Part shown: piece by piece, positions 34,927-47,401 of the stretch | Position numbering within the stretch: the stretch's first letter is position 1 | How the letters are laid out: each line of letters begins with the position of its first letter | Assembly (NCBI GenBank): GCA_027257055.1 | Contig: JAPVLO010000982.1 | Coordinates: 62,001-126,000, forward strand | DNA length: 64,000 nt | Reading direction: 5' to 3' | Source: Cephalopachus bancanus | Taxonomy: Eukaryota; Chordata; Mammalia; Primates; Tarsiidae | Program-made: the position numbers and the translations under genes | Notes under the pieces: generated by a model | The model's input: only the letters and a program-made list of their open reading frames with translations | What the model was told of the DNA's origin: nothing | Database searches by the model: none

Positions 34927-35401
34927 CAGATAAGTAGGAGTATACCATGTTTGAAGTTGAGATATAGAAGAACAGTACAAGATTAGGGAAACTTCCCATG
35001 AGAGATGACAAAACATTGTGGTTAGATAAGCTCACCATGAGTGTGTAGGACACCATAACTATGTTTGTAATGGCAGTGTAGAGTGGAGTATATTATAATT
35101 GCAGTGGCAATTTACAGTAGGGAAGCACTGGTTTGTAAACACTGAACCTTACTGTAGAAAAAATTATCTAGGATTTAGCACATTTACCCTGAGTGAAGAG
35201 AGCTAACAGTTGTTGACAGTAGAGAGTGCACCACAAGTGAACTACTAACTAGATGTGTATAATATTTTTAGTGATGAAGGGAATTTAGATGAGATTACAA
35301 AAACATGCAGTATGAAAAAACACACCTATGGCAGGGAAATGTTCACCATTATATAGAGCCTCCCATAGTTAGTGAGAATGTAAATAAGTGCAAATGCATA
35401 T

Positions 35402-35569
35402 AAAAGTGGAAGATTTATCCATGACTGAAGAGAATCACAGCCAATTTGTAATGAGACAAGAAAGAAATGTGACCACAAAAGCCATACAAAAGTGGAAGAT
35501 TTATTCATGACTGAAGAGAATCACAGCCAATTTGTAATGAGACTAGAAAGAAATGTGACCACAAAAGCA
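35402..35569. repeat. 86-bp tandem duplication
   Basis: Copies 35402-35487 and 35488-35569 both start AAAAGTGGAAGATTTAT and differ at only two positions by eye until the second copy ends. It is far younger than the surrounding family A units. Confidence 0.93.
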
Positions 35570-36757
35570 CTAATTTAAGTGTTGGACACCTCACCAAGGT
35601 CATGGATAAACCCATCATATTATTAGTAGGTAAAAAGGAAAGGAAATTTTAATGGAACAGAACTCACATAGAATGTACAAACATGTAGCAAAACCCAGAT
35701 TCTTAGTGGAAATGTAGAAGAGCACACCATAAATATTAAAAAAAAAAAACAAAAAACCTCTTCTAAGGTGTGGGAGATTATTAGTTTTATAGGAAACTAT
35801 CTTGTTCATAGACAGTAACAGAGGACACCATCATGATGTCTTGGATAAACTTTAATCACAAGAGATGTAGACAACTGCATCATTTGTATAGAAATATTTG
35901 GCATATGTTTTGTGATGAGGTGAGATTTCATGCATTCACTGTAGAGAAAGTGAGAAGTTATCTAAAAGGCATCTTCATGGTCTCTGTGAGCAAATTGCCT
36001 TCCCCACTCCCTCAATTGGAACTCACCATATTTCCACAACAAATATAGAGACATATTCTACAGGTTTAGGAAAACTCAAAATCAGTATAGAATGTTTATA
36101 GTGATACATAGAAGACTATTATAGGAGTATAAAAACTCCAAATGAGTATACAGAAATACAGTTCATATGTAGAAGAGCTCAAGGTATAAGGAAACACTCA
36201 AAAAGTATAGAGATTCTCATCATAGTCTCCAATGGCAACATACATGAGTACATTGAATTTCCAGTGGAGAAGAACCCATAGGATTCATGTATTTTCCAAT
36301 TGCAACATATATGAGCAAGCACTTTCTATGGAGGAACTTGGGTTGGATATACAGATCATCATTTTTTTAGGAATGTGGAGGAAGTTACCAGAGGTGGAGA
36401 AAAATTTATTATAACTGTAGTTAATCTCATGAGTGTAGAGATCAATATGGGCTCATAGGAAGCCATGGTGTTTGTAGTAGAATTGTAGAGGAAAGCATCA
36501 TGATTGTAAATAGGATTTAGTGAAGTATGACAGAACAGCATTTATATACAGGAATTAGTCATATGCATTGTTACAAAGTAAGGTTGCACACATTATTGTA
36601 TTTTAAAAAATCGTCCATATAAAAGCTGTCCCCATAGTACATAGTAGCCCACAATATTTCTGGTGGGAATGCAGAAGAATTAGCTATACAGGCATGGTCA
36701 GACTCAATATTGGTATAGTGGTATTCCACATGCTTAGAAGGGCTCACCGTCATTGTT

Positions 36758-36960
36758 ATGGAATTAGTTATTTATCTATCTATCTATTTATTTACTTACT
36801 TATTTTTTAGTCAGAGTTTTAGTCTGTTGCCCAGGCTGAAATGCAATGGTAAATTCATGTCTCATGAATTTCATGTAAATTCATCACATGAAATTCATGT
36901 AAATTCATCACAGCCTTGGCCTCCCACCGCATTGGGATTATAGGCATGTGTCTCTATACC
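36758..36960 (-). mobile_element. Decayed Alu-like fragment with a 24-bp tandem duplication
   Basis: An ATTT/ACTT-type tail is followed by GTTGCCCAGGCTGAAATGCAATGG, then two copies of a 24-base unit (first at about 36870, second at about 36894), then the CAGCCTTGGCCTCCCA and GGGATTATAGGCATGTG segments. The middle of the Alu is missing. Confidence 0.75.
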
Positions 36961-37479
36961 CTGAAGAAACATTTTATACTTGTAGTTTCTATTAAGTGTA
37001 GTACATCACACATGTAGAAGAACTTTCTCAGAAAGTGAGATTTTTGCCTGTTTTATAATTTCTCACTATGGATGTAGCATTTATAATATGTATCTAATAT
37101 TAATATACCAAGTGCTGTAAAATTGTGGAAAAGCTCACTGATACAGACATGTGAAAGACACTATGTCTATAATGGTAATGTAAAGAAAGGCAACACAGGG
37201 TAACAAGAACTTATGAGTATAGAGTAACTTTCTCTGTTAAACAAGATGACTGATGTTCAGAATTTCAACATATTTGAGGGCGGAATGTTAAGGAGCACAA
37301 TATGAGTATTAAAACAACAAGGGTTGGAAATGTTCAGCATATAGAGAAAGAAATTATCATATATTTAATGACAGTATAAAAAATTAGGTATATATAGCAG
37401 CGAATCTCACATCTAATTAATAAGAAGAAAGATGTCAATGTTTATACCACAGATGACTCACAGTCATCTAAATAAGAAG

Positions 37480-37775
37480 CTTAGGGCCATGCTTGGTGGG
37501 TCAGTCTGTAATTCCTGCACTTTGGGAGGCTGAGGTGAATAGTTTGCCTAAGCCTCTGGACTCGAGACCAGCCCGGGCAACATAGTGAGACCTCATCTCT
37601 ATAATAAATAAAAAATTAGCTGGGAATGGTAGTGCACAATTGTAGTTCCCTATACTTGGAAGGGTGAGGCAGAAGGATCTCCGGAGTCCAGCAGGCTGAT
37701 GCTGGGGTAGCCGTGAGTGTGCCACTGCACTACAGCTTGGACAACAGAAAGACTCTTGACTCAAAAAGAAAATAA
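37480..37775 (+). mobile_element. Alu-like dimeric SINE
   Basis: Plus-strand copy from a GCCATGCTTGGTGGGTCAG start through the CTCTATAATAAATAAAAAATTAGC linker to a GACTCAAAAAGAAAATAAAAAAG tail. It lies at the border between the two decayed satellite-like regions. Confidence 0.9.
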
Positions 37776-38099
37776 AAAAGAAGTAGTTCAGGATTTACAT
37801 GGCCTGGAAAGTGAAATTTATTATTAGTGAATAAGGACTTATAAGATTAGGAAGCTCATATTCATATGGAGCATACCGCGAAGCCAGTTTTGTACAGAAG
37901 AAAATCTAGAATAATATTTAAGAAATAAAGAAGTCTGTGCCAAATATTCCTCAAATGTTTAGCTCTCTCTTCAGTCACAGAAAGGTGGATCTACCTTTTT
38001 TCTCTGATCTGGTTTCTAAACAAACTTTGTATTCTAATCTAAAAATAAAAAATAAAGAAGGAAGTCTATGTTTATGCAGTTAGAAATTCACACCTATAT

Positions 38100-38188
38100 T
38101 CAAGTATTAGGGAGTTTAGAGTAAAATCAAGGAAATGAGGTCAGGGTTTAACTGGCAGAAAGCCTGCATCCATGTACATGAAAGAAGA
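38100..38188 (+). repeat. Inverted repeat arm 1 (89 bp)
   Basis: Reverse complement of 39356-39444 with three mismatches in 89 positions. Arms are separated by 1,167 bases. Confidence 0.95.
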
Positions 38189-39355
38189 AAATCTGGAAGG
38201 TCATATTCACTTGCAAGATAAAATAGTTCATGGTTTATTCACATGAGACGTTTCAGCCACTATCAAAAGAAAAATAGGCTGAATTCACACAACAGACAAA
38301 TGAATGTAAGTGTTCAGTAAAGAAGCAGCATCAACCAGGGTTCATATCACTGGGAATTTCATAGTCATAGAATAAAGGAAAGAAACCTGACTTTACAGAG
38401 TCAAGCAGGTCAAATCATTATGCAAGAATATATGCTTTCATCATTTAAACAGCTGGGGACTGACATACACATTTGGATTTCAGGCAGTTTTATAAACAGG
38501 AATCTCATATGAGTGTCAAAGGAGGAGATTGAAAGTGTTTATTCAGAAGAGAAGTTTGAGATTGATTTTCAAGGTGAAAAAATGATTTATATAGCCAGGA
38601 TTATATCCAACAGAAGATGACTACTGTTATACAAGTCAGAATATTACAATTCTATCCAAGGAAGAATGAGGTGTTTCTATTAAAGAGAGTTATGCGGTTG
38701 AAAATTTGCATTTATGTCCAAAGCAGGAGTCAGAGTTTGCATAGCCAGAAACTTACATCCATATTCAGGGAAAGAAATTGTTTTTTTGTATTCAGGAAAC
38801 TCCTTTTCTCTATCCAAGTAAAGAGAGAAGTAGAGGTTTTATGGCCAAAAATCTTACCTTTGTATAAAAAAAAGTAGGATGGGCAGTTTAAAATCTTGAA
38901 GTTTGTATTTTATGTTTTTTTAATAACCAAGGTAATGAAAGTTATGTAGTGTGAACTTTATATTATTCTTCAAGACAGACGTAAAGGTGGATTTTATATG
39001 AAGGAGTTAACATGTATAACTAAAGGAAGTTGGTCATGGTTTTGACATGTAAATTCTGCATTTATAGCCACAGAAGAAAAATTCCATTGCTTATAGATGG
39101 ATATAACGTTAAAAAAAGAATTTATCTTCTTTTGAATAAAAGAAGAATTCGAGTGTTTTAATAACTGAAATAAGCACATTATCAGGAAAAAGGAAACAGA
39201 TCTTTTATTCAAATAGAAAATATATATTCATAATAAAATGCTAATAAAGTCATTATTTGTACTGACACATGTATGTCCAAAAAATGAGGCCAGGATTTAG
39301 AAAACTAGAATGCCATATCCAAGGAAGATAGATTTTTTTTTTGTATTCAGGAAGC

Positions 39356-39444
39356 TCTTCTTTCATGCACATGGATGCAGGCTTTCTGCCAGTTAAACCC
39401 TGACCTCATTTCCTTGATTTTACTGTAAACTCCCTAACACTTGA
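39356..39444 (-). repeat. Inverted repeat arm 2 (89 bp)
   Basis: Inverted copy of 38100-38188. Flanking family B units are forward, so this arm is flipped relative to its neighbours. Confidence 0.95.
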
Positions 39445-39689
39445 AAAAGAGGACATGACTTTCATAGTCATGAACATGCATTTGTATTCAAAGGGTCAAG
39501 GTTTTGCATTCTGGAAACTTATATTCCAAACTAAGAAAGAGCATCAGAGCTTATACAAATGTGATGCTGGTATTCATATCCAAAGAATAAAGTTATCATG
39601 GTTTACACGTCCAAAAACATCACATACTTATCCAGAATTAGTTATATCACAAAAATATATATTGACATTCTTTCACTTTTAATATTGTT

Positions 39690-42600
39690 TTTCAAATTTA
39701 TTCACATTGTAGCATGTATTAATTTTTTACAGATAACTAATATTCTGTTTTATAAATATACCATTATTGTTTGTTCAGCCATCTGCATGTTTATTTTGCT
39801 TCTAATCTAGGCTGTTGTGATTCATGATATTACAAACAGTTGTGCTAAAAATTTTTTCTGTTTGAACATCTGTTTTCCAGTTATTTAGGGTTGGTTATAC
39901 CTGAAAATGAAATTATTGAGTTATGTGATAATTCTATGGCTTACCATTATGAACCTGCTAAAATGTTTTGTACAGTTTATCATCAGTAATATATCAGTAC
40001 CACAATTTTCTCAAAACCTTATCAGCACTCATTAACTTCTTTCCCTTTTCTTCCTCCCTCCCTCCCTACCCCCTTCCCGTCTTCCCCTCCTTCCTTCTTT
40101 GGCTATGGCTATTCTATTGAACATGAAGTAGTATCTTACTATGATTTTTATTTGACTTTACACAAAAACAGATGTTGATCATCTCAATGTGCTTGGTGCC
40201 CATGTCTATATGTTTGGGAAAAAATAGGCTGTCTTTTTTTTTTTTTGTGTTATAAGAGTTATTTATACATGATGGACATATGGACATTAGACAATTAGAC
40301 AATTTGATTTCTAAATATTTTCTCCAAATCTATAGGCTGTTTTTTCTCACTATATTGATAGTGTCTTTGTTGCACTTTTAAATTTTTTTTTAAGTTGGAG
40401 TCTCACTTTTGTCACCCAGACTGGAGTGCAGTGGTATGCTCATGGCCACCACAACCTTGACTTGCTGGGCTCAGGCAATTTTTCCATTTCAGCCTTCCAA
40501 GTAACTGGAACTACAGATGCATGCCACCATGCCCAGCTAGTTTTTGTGATTTATTGTAGAGATGAGGTCTCACCAAGTTCCCCAGACTGGCCTTGAACCC
40601 CTGGACTCAGGAAATCCTCTTGTATCAGCCCCCCAAAATTATTGGATTGCAGGTTGGGTTACCCCGCCTGGCCTGCATTTTTAATTTTCATGAAGTTCAG
40701 TTTACTAGTATTTTTCTATTTTCAGTTGTGCCTTTTACATTCTTTTATCTGATAATTCATTGTCAAATTTAAGGTCATATAGAATTAGTTTTATGCCTTA
40801 TTCAATTAGCTTTATATTTTTAATTGTTGGCCTTTAATCCATTTTGAGTAAATATTTATGTATGTTATGAGAAAAAGTGCAATTTCATTCTTTAGTTTGT
40901 GGATATCTATCTTCAAGACCCATTGTTGAAGCAATTGTTTATTACTGTTGAATGGTCTTGACACTTGTCAAAAGACAATTGGTTACATTTATATGTGTTT
41001 ATTTCTGGTCATTCAAATATATTTCATTGTGTGTATGATTTTTTCTTAAGCCAGTACCACACTGTTTTTCTTAAGCCAGTACCACACTGTTTGATTACTA
41101 CAACTTGTAGTTATTTTTTATTTAATTCTGTAGATATATATGTGTGTGTGTGTACATAATAAATTTTTATCATTTTAGTCATCTTAAATTGTACAGTTCA
41201 GGTTTTTAGTTACTTTAAATTGTACAGTTTAGTGTCAAAAGCCGCCATACTGTAGTACAACAATCAACATTATCTCCAGAACTTTTTTCTCATACAAAAC
41301 TGAAACTCTACACGCCAAAAAACAATAGGTCTAATTCTCTTTCACTCCATAGGACCTTGTAACCACTTTCAGATTCTATGAATTTGAGTACACTAGTTAA
41401 TTCATATAATAGTATGATGATGTCACTTACCATAATGTCTTTGAGATTTATTTGTGTTGTACCATGTATAAAATTTTAAAATTTCCTTTTAGGGTTAATA
41501 ACATTATTCCAGTAATTTTTTGTTTACCTAATCATCATCACTGTTAACTTGGGTTGTTTTGAATTTTTGGCTATGGTGATAATGTTAGTATAACCATGGA
41601 TCTCTAAGTGTCTGTTTAATTATTGTTTTCAATTCTTGTGCATACATACTGAGAGTATAATTATAAGATAACATAATTATCCTACAACATTTTATATGGA
41701 ACTACCATACTATTTTTGATGGTGTCTGTACCCCTTAATACTCTCATTAGCAGTGGACAAGTGCTCCACTTTCTCCACATACTCACCAACAAATTTTTTA
41801 TATTTGTTTTGGTAATTGGCATCCTTAATGGGTGTAAAGTGGTAACTTATTGTACTTTTGATTTACAATTGGCTACTCATGAATAATTATTCAAATCTGT
41901 TATTCATCTTTTATTATTTTTACATAGTTTTAGTAGTTTTAAAAATATATTCTTGATAATAATTTCACTCAGGTATGTTATTTGCTAATATAATCTTCTA
42001 TGTTGTGAGTAGCCATTGTAGTCTGTTTATGTCCACTGATGTACAAAGTGTCAGATTCATTGAAGTCCAAATCCTATACTTTTTTGTTTGGAATTATTTG
42101 TGTTTGGCGCCACATCTAACATTATTGCCAAATTCAGTGTTGTGAAACTGTTTCTCTAGTTTCTTTCTAAGAATTTTTGTCTGATTAATTTTGAGTTGAT
42201 TTTTGTGTTTGTTGAAAGGAAAAAATCCAATTTAGTTGTTTTCCATGTGGCTATTCAGTTTTCCCAACACAATTTTTTAGGAAAACTGTCTGTTTCCCCA
42301 TTCAATGTTAATAGTATGCCTTGGCAAAGATCATTTGATAGCACCAGTGGTACCTCTAGTCAATTCAGTTGGCCTGTATTATTGTTTCTATATCAGAACC
42401 ACATTATATTGATGGCAAGTGTGAGCTATCTAGGCTTTTCATCCTCCCCCCCCCCTTTCTTCTGCTATTTGAGGTCTGGATATTTTATATGAATAATAAG
42501 ATTTTTTTTCCAATTTCATCAGAAAAGTGAATTTTGACAGAATTGCCTTAAATCTGTAGTTGTATTTGAGAAGTATTCTTCCCTTAATAATGTTGTCTTC

Positions 42601-43610
42601 CCATCTGTGAACATGAGATTTTTTCATTTGTTTGTCATCCTGATTGTTTTAGTAGAGTCTTGTATATTTCATTATACAAATTTTTCATCTGTCTGGCTGC
42701 TTATTATGAGCCATTTTATTCTTTTTAAATATCATTTTAATGTAAAATAGTTTGTTTTAATTGTCTTTTCAATTTGTTTATTGTTGTGTATAGATATAAA
42801 ACTGATTTTGTCTGTTAATTTTTTATTCTGAGGTTTTGCTCAATTATTAATTCTGACAGTTTATTTTTTTGTTTGCCTTTTTAATGGGCCTTTAGGGTTT
42901 TCTTCAAAAAGTTCATGCACTCTACAAAGTAAAACAATGAGCACTTTCTAAATTTGATGCTTTTTATTCATTGGCTTGTCTTGCCTGTTTTCTCTCATTA
43001 GGATTTCCAGTTCCATGTTGAATAAAAGTTGTAAAAGTTGGCAACCTCATCATGCTTGTGACTTTGGAGGAAAAGCTTTTGGTTTTTTGGGTTTTTTTTA
43101 TCACTGATTATAATACTGATTGTGTATTTATAATATGTGACCTGTATTAAGTTGAAGTGTCTTACCTTATTGTTTTTATTGTGGTGGATGTGTGTTTTAT
43201 ATTATTAAAGTGTATTGAGTTGGCCAAGTGCTTTTTACTGTTCCAGTTGAAATGATCATGTGTTTTTGAACTTTATTCTATTAAGGTGGTATGTTGATAT
43301 TTTTTGTATGTTGAACTGTCTTCGCATTTGAGAAATAAATACAACTTATTCCTGATATATTATTTTACTTATACTTTTATTTATTTTTATTTTAGCTTAA
43401 AAGGATACATGTGCAGGAACATTACATAGGCATGGTAAGGTCACCTCATGCTGGTGAGGTTTGAGCTTATACTGAGCCCATCACCAAGGTGGTGAGCATG
43501 TGCCTGTTGCAATTTACAAGTCCCTAGAGTTTATTGTTTTCATCCTAGTGCCTATGTGTTCTCAATGTTTATCTCTTACTCATAAGTAAAACTATCAGAT
43601 TTCTATGATA
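39690..43610 (-). mobile_element. Old L1 sequence, ORF2 C-terminal part and 3' UTR pieces
   Basis: Minus-strand sequence resembles old L1 ORF2 C-terminal coding in at least two series (39690-41150 and 41500-43350). A 3'-UTR-like stretch at 41160-41480 and another at 43390-43600 separate or end them. This suggests two or more copies in tandem. An Alu lies at 40386-40677. A pyrimidine-rich tract at 40030-40100 and a C-run near 42450 are local oddities. Highly mutated; no frames of interest. Confidence 0.65.
40386..40677 (-). mobile_element. Alu-like dimeric SINE
   Basis: Reverse-complement copy starts AAGTTGGAGTCTCAC and ends GGGTTACCCCGCCTGGCC. It is moderately diverged and inserted in the old L1. 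Confidence 0.9.
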
Positions 43611-43629
43611 ATTTGCTTAGAAAAATGTC

Positions 43630-43927
43630 TCCATGTGGGGCGTCAGTGACTCAGCCTGTAATCCCGCCCTCTGGGAGGCTGAGGTGAGTGGATTACCTGA
43701 GTCCGTGGGTTTGAGACCTGCCTGGGAAACTTGGTGAGCCCTCATCTCTACAATAAAAAAAAAAAAAATTAGCCATTCATGGTAGCGCATGCCTGTAATT
43801 CCAGCTACTTGGAAAGCTGAGGTGGAAGGATCGCTGGAGCCCAGCAGGTCGAGGCTGCAGTGGCCGGGAGCAGCCACTGCACTCCAGTCTTGGCGACAGT
43901 GAGACTCCAACTCAAAAAAAAAAAAAC
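43630..43927 (+). mobile_element. Alu-like dimeric SINE, tandem pair, first
   Basis: Plus-strand copy begins CATGTGGGGCGTCAGTGACTC and ends GAGACTCCAACTC followed by A12 or so. The linker is a run of A. The next copy starts within ten bases of this tail. Confidence 0.93.
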
Positions 43928-43934
43928 TACAGTT

Positions 43935-44236
43935 AGCCAGGCTCGGTGGCTCAGCCTGTAATCCTACGCCTTTGGAAGATTGAGGTGAGTGGATTGCCTG
44001 AGCCCGTGGGTTCAAGACCCACCTGGACAACTTGGTGAGACCTCATCTCTACAATAAATCAAAAAATCAGCTTGGCGTGGTAGCTCACACCTGTAATTCC
44101 AGCTACTCGGAAGGCTAAGGTGGAAGGCTCGCCAGAGCCCAGCAGGTGGAAGCTGTGGTGGCCAGGAGCAGCCACTTCACTCCAGTCTGGGTGACAGAGT
44201 GAGACTCCAACTCAAAAAAAAAGAAAAAAAGAAAAA
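43935..44236 (+). mobile_element. Alu-like dimeric SINE, tandem pair, second
   Basis: Plus-strand copy starts GCCAGGCTCGGTGGCTCAGC and ends with an A-rich AAAAAGAAAAAAAGAAAAA tail. It inserted in, or directly beside, the tail of the first copy, a common Alu target. Confidence 0.93.
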
Positions 44237-45057
44237 CTATTTAATTTAAACCATTGAGTTTATTCTTTGAAAGGGTAAACTAAGTTGACAGACCAATAGC
44301 TAGATTAAACAAGATTAAACAAGAAAAAAGAGAGAAAACAAATAAATTAAATCAGAAATGACAGATATAACATAACAAGCCATACCACAGAAACTTTTTA
44401 AAAAATTCATCAGGGACTACTATGAACAACTCTGATGACAAGCTGGAATACCTAGAGGAAATGGATGAATTCCTGGTAACATACATCCTCCAAATACTTA
44501 ACCAGAAAGATATGAATGTCTGAATAGCCCGAAAATGAACCATGGAATTGAATCAGTAATAAAAACATTTCCCAACATCCACAAAATGCCCAGGACCAGA
44601 ATGATTCACAGTTGAATTTTATCAGACATATGAAGAAGAGCTAGTATCAATTCTGTGAAAACTATTCTAGATAATTAAAGAAGAGAGACTCCTTCTTAAA
44701 TTATTCTTTGAAACAAGTTTCACATTGATATTAAAATTAGGCCAGGACAAAACAACAAAAAATTACAAGCCGAATTCCTCAATATACATGCTAAAATCCT
44801 TAACAAAATACTAGCATGCCAAATTTAACAACATATAAAAAGGAACCATCACAATAAAGTGGGTTTTATTCCACAGATGCCAAGATAATTCAATATTTGC
44901 AATCAGTAAACATGATACACAACATGAAGAGAAGCAAAAATAAAAACTATGCAATCATCTCAACAGATCCATAAAAGCCATTGACAAAATATCCTTTTAT
45001 GTTAAAAACCATCACAAACTGAGCATTGAAACAACATATTTCAAAACAATAAGAATT

Positions 45058-45378
45058 ATGTATGACAAATCAACAGCCAATAACGTGCTTAACTGGGAAA
45101 ATTTGAAAATATTTTTCCCTCAGAACAAGAAAAAGACAGGGTTGTCTACTTTCGCCACTCTTATTCAACATCACATTGAAAGTCTTAGCAAGAGCAATAT
45201 GGAAAGAGAAATAAAATGTATCCAAATTAGCAAAGAGGAAGTCAAACTATTACTGTTCACGGTTGACATGATTATATACCTAGAAAATACTGAAGATTCC
45301 TTTAAGAAACATTTAGAGCTGAGAAATGAGTTCAGGGATCTAAAATTCAATGTACAAAAGTCTATAGCTGAAGCATAA
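45058..45378 (+). pseudogene. L1 ORF2 RT fragment with damaged active site
   Basis: This 106-residue frame aligns with the L1 RT palm. The catalytic box reads FTVD (45256-45267), with the first aspartate position altered, followed by the IYLEN segment. Dead copy. Confidence 0.8.
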
Positions 45379-46545
45379 CAAAGCCTAGACTGAGGATACA
45401 ATTAAGACTTAATAATATTTCACAGCCCCCCCCAAAAAACTTCTAGGAATACACCTAACTAAAGAAGTAAAATGCCTCTACAAGGAGAACTCCAAAACAC
45501 TGATAAAATAATTGTATGTGACACAAACAAATGGAAAAAAAATCCCATGTTTATGGGTTGTAAAATTGAATATTGTTAAAATGACCATACTTCTCAGAGC
45601 AATCAACAGATTCAATAAAATTTCAACTTCTTTGTGTTACAGAACTAGAAAAAATAATCTTAAATTTTATGGAGCAAAAAAAAAAAAAAGGCCAAATAGC
45701 CAAAGCAATTTTAAGCAAAAAACAATTGTTGACATATATCACAATCACATTGTCTGTGTTTGCCTTATACTATAAGGCTATAGCAATTACTATAAGACTA
45801 TAGTAATTAAAAAAGCATGGAACTAATACAAGAATAAAATAGATTGGCCTATGGAATGAAATAGAGAACCCAGTAAAACTATATCTCTACAAACAACAAA
45901 TTTTTTACAAAACCAACAAAAAAGAAACAATGGGAAAAGACATCCTATTCAATAAATGGAGCTAGGAAAATTGGCCAGCCATATACCGAATAATGAAACT
46001 AGGTCTGTGTTTCTTACCATATACAAATATTAACTCAAGATTTCTCACCATAAACAAATTAATTCAAGTATGAAATGTGACATCTGAAACTATAAAAATT
46101 CTAGAATAAAACCTAGGTACACTCTTCTGGATATTTCCCTAGGCAAAGAATTGATAATAAAAGACCCTAAAAGCAATTATACAAAAAATCAAGATAGAAA
46201 ACTAAGACAAACTAAAAATGTTCTGAACAACAAAAGAGAGAATCAACAGAGTAAATGACCTACTGAATGGAAGAAAATGTTTGCAAATTATGCCTCAGAC
46301 AAAGGGCTAATATTCAGAATCTACAAGGAATTCAAACAGCTCAACATCAACCAAAAAAAAAAAAAATCCATCAAAAAGTAAGCAAAGGAGATGAATAGAT
46401 ATTTCTCCAGAGAAGACACAAAAGTGACCAATAGACATATAAAAATATCCTCCACCTCACTAATCATTTTGCAGAGAAATGCAAATTTAAACCACAGTGA
46501 AGTGATACCTCACACCAGACAGATGGTTATTATTAGAAAGTCAAG

Positions 46546-47400
46546 GAGGTCAGAAAGATGGCAGGCAAGTCAGTCAGACTATGTGACTCCCAGTGTGAAT
46601 GAGTGAGTGTATGGAAATTTTGTTTATGTGCTGGTGAGTGAGTGGGTGTGTGAGTGGCTGACTGAGTGAGGACTAGGGATCTAGTGGTCAGGGCTATTCC
46701 TGGTACAGTGACTGGTGCTGCAGCTGCTGACCTTGGACCCTAGCAATTCATGATTCGTGGGATACAAAAGCTGAGTGCCTTTTAGTTTTTTAATCAATAA
46801 AATCTTTCCTGGGAAGAAGATGCTGGGAGAGACTGACTAAATGGGGGATTTTGAGCATGTGACCAAGGCCCTGGTGCAACAGTTGGTGTTGCTGCTTCTC
46901 TGCTGGGTCCCTTGTTCTTCACAGATGTCAAGTGCCTTTTTTTAAAAACAGACAAAAGTTTTCCTGTGAAGTAGGGGCAGGGAGTGACTACCATCCCAGA
47001 CTCTGCTTCACCACTGCAGCAGGAGAGACCACCAGCTCCTGGATTGCCTCACTACTTCAATGCCTGGCCAGACACTGGTGGCAGGGGCTGTAGAGGGAGC
47101 TCAGAAGCAGAGTCCTACCAAAGAGGACAAGAGAGCCACCCCACTACCATCTTAAAGGCAGGGCAGGAAAGTGCTCTGACTCACTCACAATGGAGCAAGC
47201 AACCCAATCTCTGTGACTGGTGGATCAACTACGCAGGAGTTGATTGTGAACCAGAGAAAATATTCTAAAAGCACAAACTTTGGGGTGATCTGATGAGTGC
47301 TGAGTCTCAGGCCTAGCTCTTGGCTAATAAAACCTCTCCTTTTTATAACTTGTACTTTTGGTGTTGGTGTCTGTGAATTAAGCACTTGGTCCCTATTTCA
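46546..47400 (+). repeat. 5' LTR (with possible L1-leader sequence at its start) of a gammaretrovirus-like ERV
   Basis: The 3' edge is clear: it ends in CCCTATTTCA directly before the primer site. AATAAA lies at 47326-47331, and a second AATAAA at 46796-46801. The U3-like part contains two related units in tandem, 46699-46839 and 46870-46990. The 5' edge is uncertain: the sequence right after the host L1 (46546-46565) contains AAGATGGC, a motif seen at L1 5' ends in this window, so the first few hundred bases may be L1 leader. I saw no matching 3' LTR in the window. Confidence 0.6.
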
Positions 47401-47401
47401 T

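Larger units (their letters stand above)
33480..37470 (+). repeat. Family A array, forward block 2, with solo LTR and Alu insertions
   Basis: Forward motifs return, for example AAGCTCACCATGAGTGTG near 35030, GTTCACCATTATATAGAG near 35340 and GGGCTCACCGTCATTG near 36745. A solo LTR occupies 33730-34920 and a decayed Alu about 36760-36960. A clean 86-bp tandem duplication at 35402-35569 shows one recent local expansion. Confidence 0.6.
37780..39680 (+). repeat. Decayed minisatellite-like array, family B (about 50-bp period)
   Basis: Successive units carry variants of TTTATATAGCCAGGAAT-CATATCCAAGGAAGAA. Unit starts near 38590, 38638, 38688 and 38737 give a period of about 48-52 bases. The unit differs from family A. 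A 89-bp segment is repeated in inverted orientation. I do not recognise the family. Confidence 0.65.

Noticed and set aside
34656..34986. Paired frames on both strands considered as a host exon
   Set aside because: They lie in the U3 part of the solo LTR and extend past its edge only by chance.
35402..35569. 86-bp period considered as a decayed C2H2 zinc-finger array (84-bp repeat)
   Set aside because: Only a short stretch resembles a finger linker. There is no Cys-Cys-His-His spacing in any frame, and other family A units do not keep an 84-base period.
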